A stretch of DNA of 64,000 nucleotides from Chloroflexi bacterium HGW-Chloroflexi-4 (GTDB lineage Bacteria; Chloroflexota; Anaerolineae; Anaerolineales; Anaerolineaceae): NCBI GenBank assembly GCA_002840715.1, contig PHBW01000006.1:124001-188000 (forward strand). The letters are read 5' to 3'. A program made the translations under genes and the position numbers. The notes under the pieces were generated by a model that did no database searches, was not told the origin of the DNA, and saw only the letters and a list, made by a program, of their open reading frames with translations. Position 1 is the first letter of the stretch, and each line of letters opens with the position of its first letter. Below, one piece after another: positions 61,923 through 64,000 of the stretch.

Positions 61923-62884
61923 ATATAAACTTTCCTCCCCTCGTTGCATTGCTACTATTCCCAGGCGGAGCCTTTCTGCTCTTCAGTGGATTGGTGTTTG
62001 AATACATCGACCGAAAGCTGGTGGCTCGCTTTCAAAACCGCTACGGTCCACGCTGGTTTCAACCCCTGGCTGATGTGGTCAAACTGCTGGCCAAGGAAGA
62101 GATCATCCCCACTGGCGTGGTAAAGAGTTTGTTTGTAGCCCTGCCGGTGATTGCGCTGACGGCTGCTCTAACTTCTGCACTGTATGTGCCCCTGTTTGGG
62201 TTCAAACCGGTATTCAGTTTTCAGGGTGATTTGATCGTAACCCTTTACCTGTTGAGTATGATGACCTTGTGCATTGGCCTGGCAGGCGCCAACACCGAAG
62301 ACCGCTTTTCTTTGATCGGCGCAACCCGTGCCCTGACTCAGTTGTTTTCTTACGAAGCACCTTTCCTGCTGGCGCTTTTAGGTCCGGCCATCGCCCTCCA
62401 CACCTGGAACATCGGCGAGATCAATGCCGGCGCTGGCAATGGACTGTGGTTCATCATCGCGCAGCCGATCGGTTTTGTGGTGGCTCTGGTAGGCTTGATG
62501 GGCAAGTTGGAACTGCCCCCGTTTGACGCCCCAGAAGCAGAGACCGAGATCGTGGCGGGTGCCTTCACCGAATACAGCGGACGCGGTTTTGCCATCTTTA
62601 AAATCGGCCGTGATGTTGAATTGGTGATCGGCTTAACACTTGTTGCTTCATTCTACCTGGGCGGTTTCAATTCTCCACTTGATTTCTTGTGGAAAACCCT
62701 GCTGTTATTGTTTGTGACGGCTGCCCTGCAAAGTATGTTCGCCCGGCTGCGCATTGATCAAACTGTTGGCATGTGGTGGCGCGTTGGCGTACTCATGGTG
62801 CTGTTACAATTGGTGGTGATCATCATCGGCCAGCAATTTGCACCGGTCGTGCAACCTGCACTGCAGTCGTTATTCGGAGGCTAA
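61919..62884 (+). CDS. hydrogenase membrane anchor subunit (NuoH/HycD/MbhM-like)
   Basis: A 321-residue membrane subunit with eight helices that joins the soluble hydrogenase arm to the ion pump. Conserved segments are DRKLVARFQNRYGPRWFQPLADVVKLLAKEE (cut here as FQNRYGPRWFQPLADVVKL, about 33-51) and PPFDAPEAETEIVAG with FTEYSGRGFAIFKI (about 200-225). ATG at 61919 overlaps the large-subunit stop (ATGA), which rejects a longer frame starting at 61880. Confidence 0.93.
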   Translation: MNINFPPLVALLLFPGGAFLLFSGLVFEYIDRKLVARFQNRYGPRWFQPLADVVKLLAKEEIIPTGVVKSLFVALPVIALTAALTSALYVPLFGFKPVFSFQGDLIVTLYLLSMMTLCIGLAGANTEDRFSLIGATRALTQLFSYEAPFLLALLGPAIALHTWNIGEINAGAGNGLWFIIAQPIGFVVALVGLMGKLELPPFDAPEAETEIVAGAFTEYSGRGFAIFKIGRDVELVIGLTLVASFYLGGFNSPLDFLWKTLLLLFVTAALQSMFARLRIDQTVGMWWRVGVLMVLLQLVVIIIGQQFAPVVQPALQSLFGG

Positions 62885-62888
62885 CCCC

Positions 62889-63308
62889 ATGACCATTGGA
62901 TCAATGTTCGGCGATATCTTCAAGTCACTTTTCAAAAAACCAAGTACGGAGCAATATCCGTTTGTAAAAACTGAAGCTCCAGAGAACTTGCGCGGTAAAC
63001 TTGTTTGGGACCCAGAAAAATGCACAGGTTGTATGCTGTGCATAAAGGACTGCCCTTCAAATGGTATCGAATTGTTAGTGGTGGATAAAGTAAACAAGAA
63101 GTTCGTAATGCGTTACAATATTGACCGCTGCACTTTCTGTGCACAATGTGTAGAAAGCTGCAGGTTTGGCTGCATCGAGATGTCAGATGAGATGTGGGAG
63201 CTGGCATCAATCAAGAAAGAGCCTTTTGAAGTTTTTTATGGAAGAGACGAAGACATCCAGTTCTTGTTGGACAACGCAGCTAAAGGAGAAACTGAAGCTC
63301 CTTGCTGA
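62889..63308 (+). CDS. hydrogenase 2x[4Fe-4S] subunit (NuoI/HycF/MbhN-like)
   Basis: A 139-residue ferredoxin-like subunit. Cluster motifs are CTGCMLCIKDCP (about 45-56) and CTFCAQCVESCRFGC (about 83-97); the fourth Cys of the second motif is followed by Arg instead of the usual Pro. It takes electrons from soluble ferredoxin and hands them to the small subunit. It starts 4 bp after the NuoH-like gene and overlaps the protease reading frame. Confidence 0.92.
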   Translation: MTIGSMFGDIFKSLFKKPSTEQYPFVKTEAPENLRGKLVWDPEKCTGCMLCIKDCPSNGIELLVVDKVNKKFVMRYNIDRCTFCAQCVESCRFGCIEMSDEMWELASIKKEPFEVFYGRDEDIQFLLDNAAKGETEAPC

Positions 63309-63762
63309 TAACCCTCACAGCCGGTTGGCTGTGCTTGGGATAGGTAATGAATTGAATGGAGATGATTCGGCTGGTAATTGGGTTGCCCGCAAATTGAGCG
63401 AGCGCCTGAAAGACCAGCCGAATTTATTAATAATGGATTGCGGTACCATTCCTGAAAATGCATCAGGTCCGCTGAGGCGATTTCAGCCCCAATTGATTCT
63501 AATGATTGATGCGGCTGATCTGGGTGAACCGCCCGGAACCATTCAATTTGTAGATCTTGACCAGGTGCGGGGATTCAGCGCCTCAAGCCATTCACTGCCG
63601 TTGTCAGTCTTCGCCGGTTTTTTGGTTCAGGAATTTCACTGCGAGGTAGCATTGTGCTGCATACAACCGTTAAGTCTCGAATTTGAAGCAGAATTATCCA
63701 AACCTGTAAAAGGTGTTGTAAAATCTTTGGTTGAAGAAATTGCATCATATTATCTCGCATAA
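63238..63762 (+). CDS. HycI-type hydrogenase maturation protease
   Basis: The endopeptidase that trims the large-subunit C-terminus after Ni insertion. The core begins RLAVLGIGNELNGDDSAG with the Ni-sensing Asp in the NELNGDD motif; LMIDAADLGEPPGT gives a second Asp and SASSHSLPLSVFAGFL carries the conserved His. The start is uncertain: ATG at 63238 overlaps the ferredoxin subunit by 71 bp, while the natural N-terminus (LKEKLKLLAD) begins near 63280 just after AAAGGAG with no standard start codon. TTG at 63325 is another option. Confidence 0.85.
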   Translation: MEETKTSSSCWTTQLKEKLKLLADNPHSRLAVLGIGNELNGDDSAGNWVARKLSERLKDQPNLLIMDCGTIPENASGPLRRFQPQLILMIDAADLGEPPGTIQFVDLDQVRGFSASSHSLPLSVFAGFLVQEFHCEVALCCIQPLSLEFEAELSKPVKGVVKSLVEEIASYYLA

Positions 63763-63779
63763 AAAGGGTGAATTGAATA

Positions 63780-64000
63780 ATGACGGTGAATACCAACTCC
63801 AACGATAATCATGAAAAAAACAAGGCGGCACTCTCTTCGGTAATTGCTGCAGTCGGATTAACCTTGATGAAGATAGTGGTTGGCGTATTAACCGGCTCAC
63901 TGGGCATCCTGGCTGAAGCTGCCCATTCTGGTCTTGATTTGGTGGCGGCCCTGGTTACATTGTTTGCAGTAAAAATATCTGGCAAGGCGCCTGATAAACA
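63780..64000 (+). CDS. cation diffusion facilitator family transporter (3'-truncated by window edge)
   Basis: The first 73 residues of a CDF/CzcD-type metal efflux protein; the rest is outside the window. After a polar N-terminus (about 18 residues) two helices are visible: SSVIAAVGLTLMKIVVGVL and LDLVAALVTLFAVKI. The loop LTGSLGILAEAAHSGLD is the family hallmark, with the Asp of the HSGLD motif in place of the usual HSxxD; it is the intramembrane metal site. ATG at 63780 has AAGGGTG about 11 bases upstream. It follows the protease gene by 17 bp. Confidence 0.88.
   Translation, partial: MTVNTNSNDNHEKNKAALSSVIAAVGLTLMKIVVGVLTGSLGILAEAAHSGLDLVAALVTLFAVKISGKAPDK

Noticed and set aside
1-64000. 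tRNA or rRNA genes
   Set aside because: No cloverleaf with a TTCGANTC-type T-loop and no rRNA-like conserved stretch was found by eye on either strand; a covariance search would be needed to be certain.

Overview
The window looks like a chromosomal stretch from an anaerobic or facultative member of the Chloroflexota, probably class Anaerolineae. This is an inference. It rests on mid-range GC, lipoproteins with Thr/Ala-rich linkers and NBR1-type Ig domains, a MalT-like LuxR regulator, a heptanucleotide tandem repeat and a ferredoxin-type group 4 [NiFe] hydrogenase. No rRNA, tRNA, CRISPR array, integrase or intact insertion sequence was seen. The window opens inside a thiamine-binding protein gene and closes inside a cation efflux gene.

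Layout. 1-3.5 kb: thiamine-type ABC importer (thiB-thiP-ATPase). 3.6-5.0 kb: two membrane proteins. 5.1-6.3 kb: Rieske oxygenase behind a structured leader with its own short ORF. 6.3-8.7 kb: CarH-type B12 photoreceptor divergent from pepT, with tandem 11-bp operator-like repeats between them. 8.8-12.6 kb: two transporters and two unknown membrane proteins. 13-17.7 kb: two paralogous NBR1-Ig lipoproteins around a GNAT and a PPOX protein, then an AAC(3)-family acetyltransferase and a DUF1801 protein. 17.8-21.5 kb: a HEAT-repeat lipoprotein flanked by two decayed copies of one coding sequence, then two AT-rich genes.

21.75-29.35 kb is a GC-rich catabolic operon: IclR regulator, IolD-like ThDP enzyme, split transketolase, RpiB/LacAB-type isomerase, GPH symporter and Gfo/Idh/MocA dehydrogenase. 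Tandem 15-bp palindromes overlap its putative promoter. This combination does not match any pathway I know in full and is the best candidate for a new system. It ends in a run of strong hairpins. 29.8-37.5 kb (minus strand) is a MacAB-like exporter with two duplicated adaptors and its own two-component system.

37.6-55.1 kb is mixed: a MOCOS-like PLP protein, DoxX, a HerA-like ATPase divergent from a large single-pass membrane protein, a D-threonine-aldolase-type enzyme, a site-2 protease, an AT-rich LAL regulator block, PAP2, a nucleotidyltransferase, an unknown protein and a Ddl-like ATP-grasp ligase.

55.3-63.8 kb is a compact operon for a membrane-bound, Mbh-like [NiFe] hydrogenase: four Mrp/complex I-like ion-transport subunits, one NuoA-like subunit, the complete hydrogenase core with both Ni-binding motifs, and a dedicated HycI-type protease. 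It points to H2 evolution from reduced ferredoxin coupled to ion pumping. The Rieske oxygenase and the B12 photosensor suggest that the same organism also meets oxygen and light.
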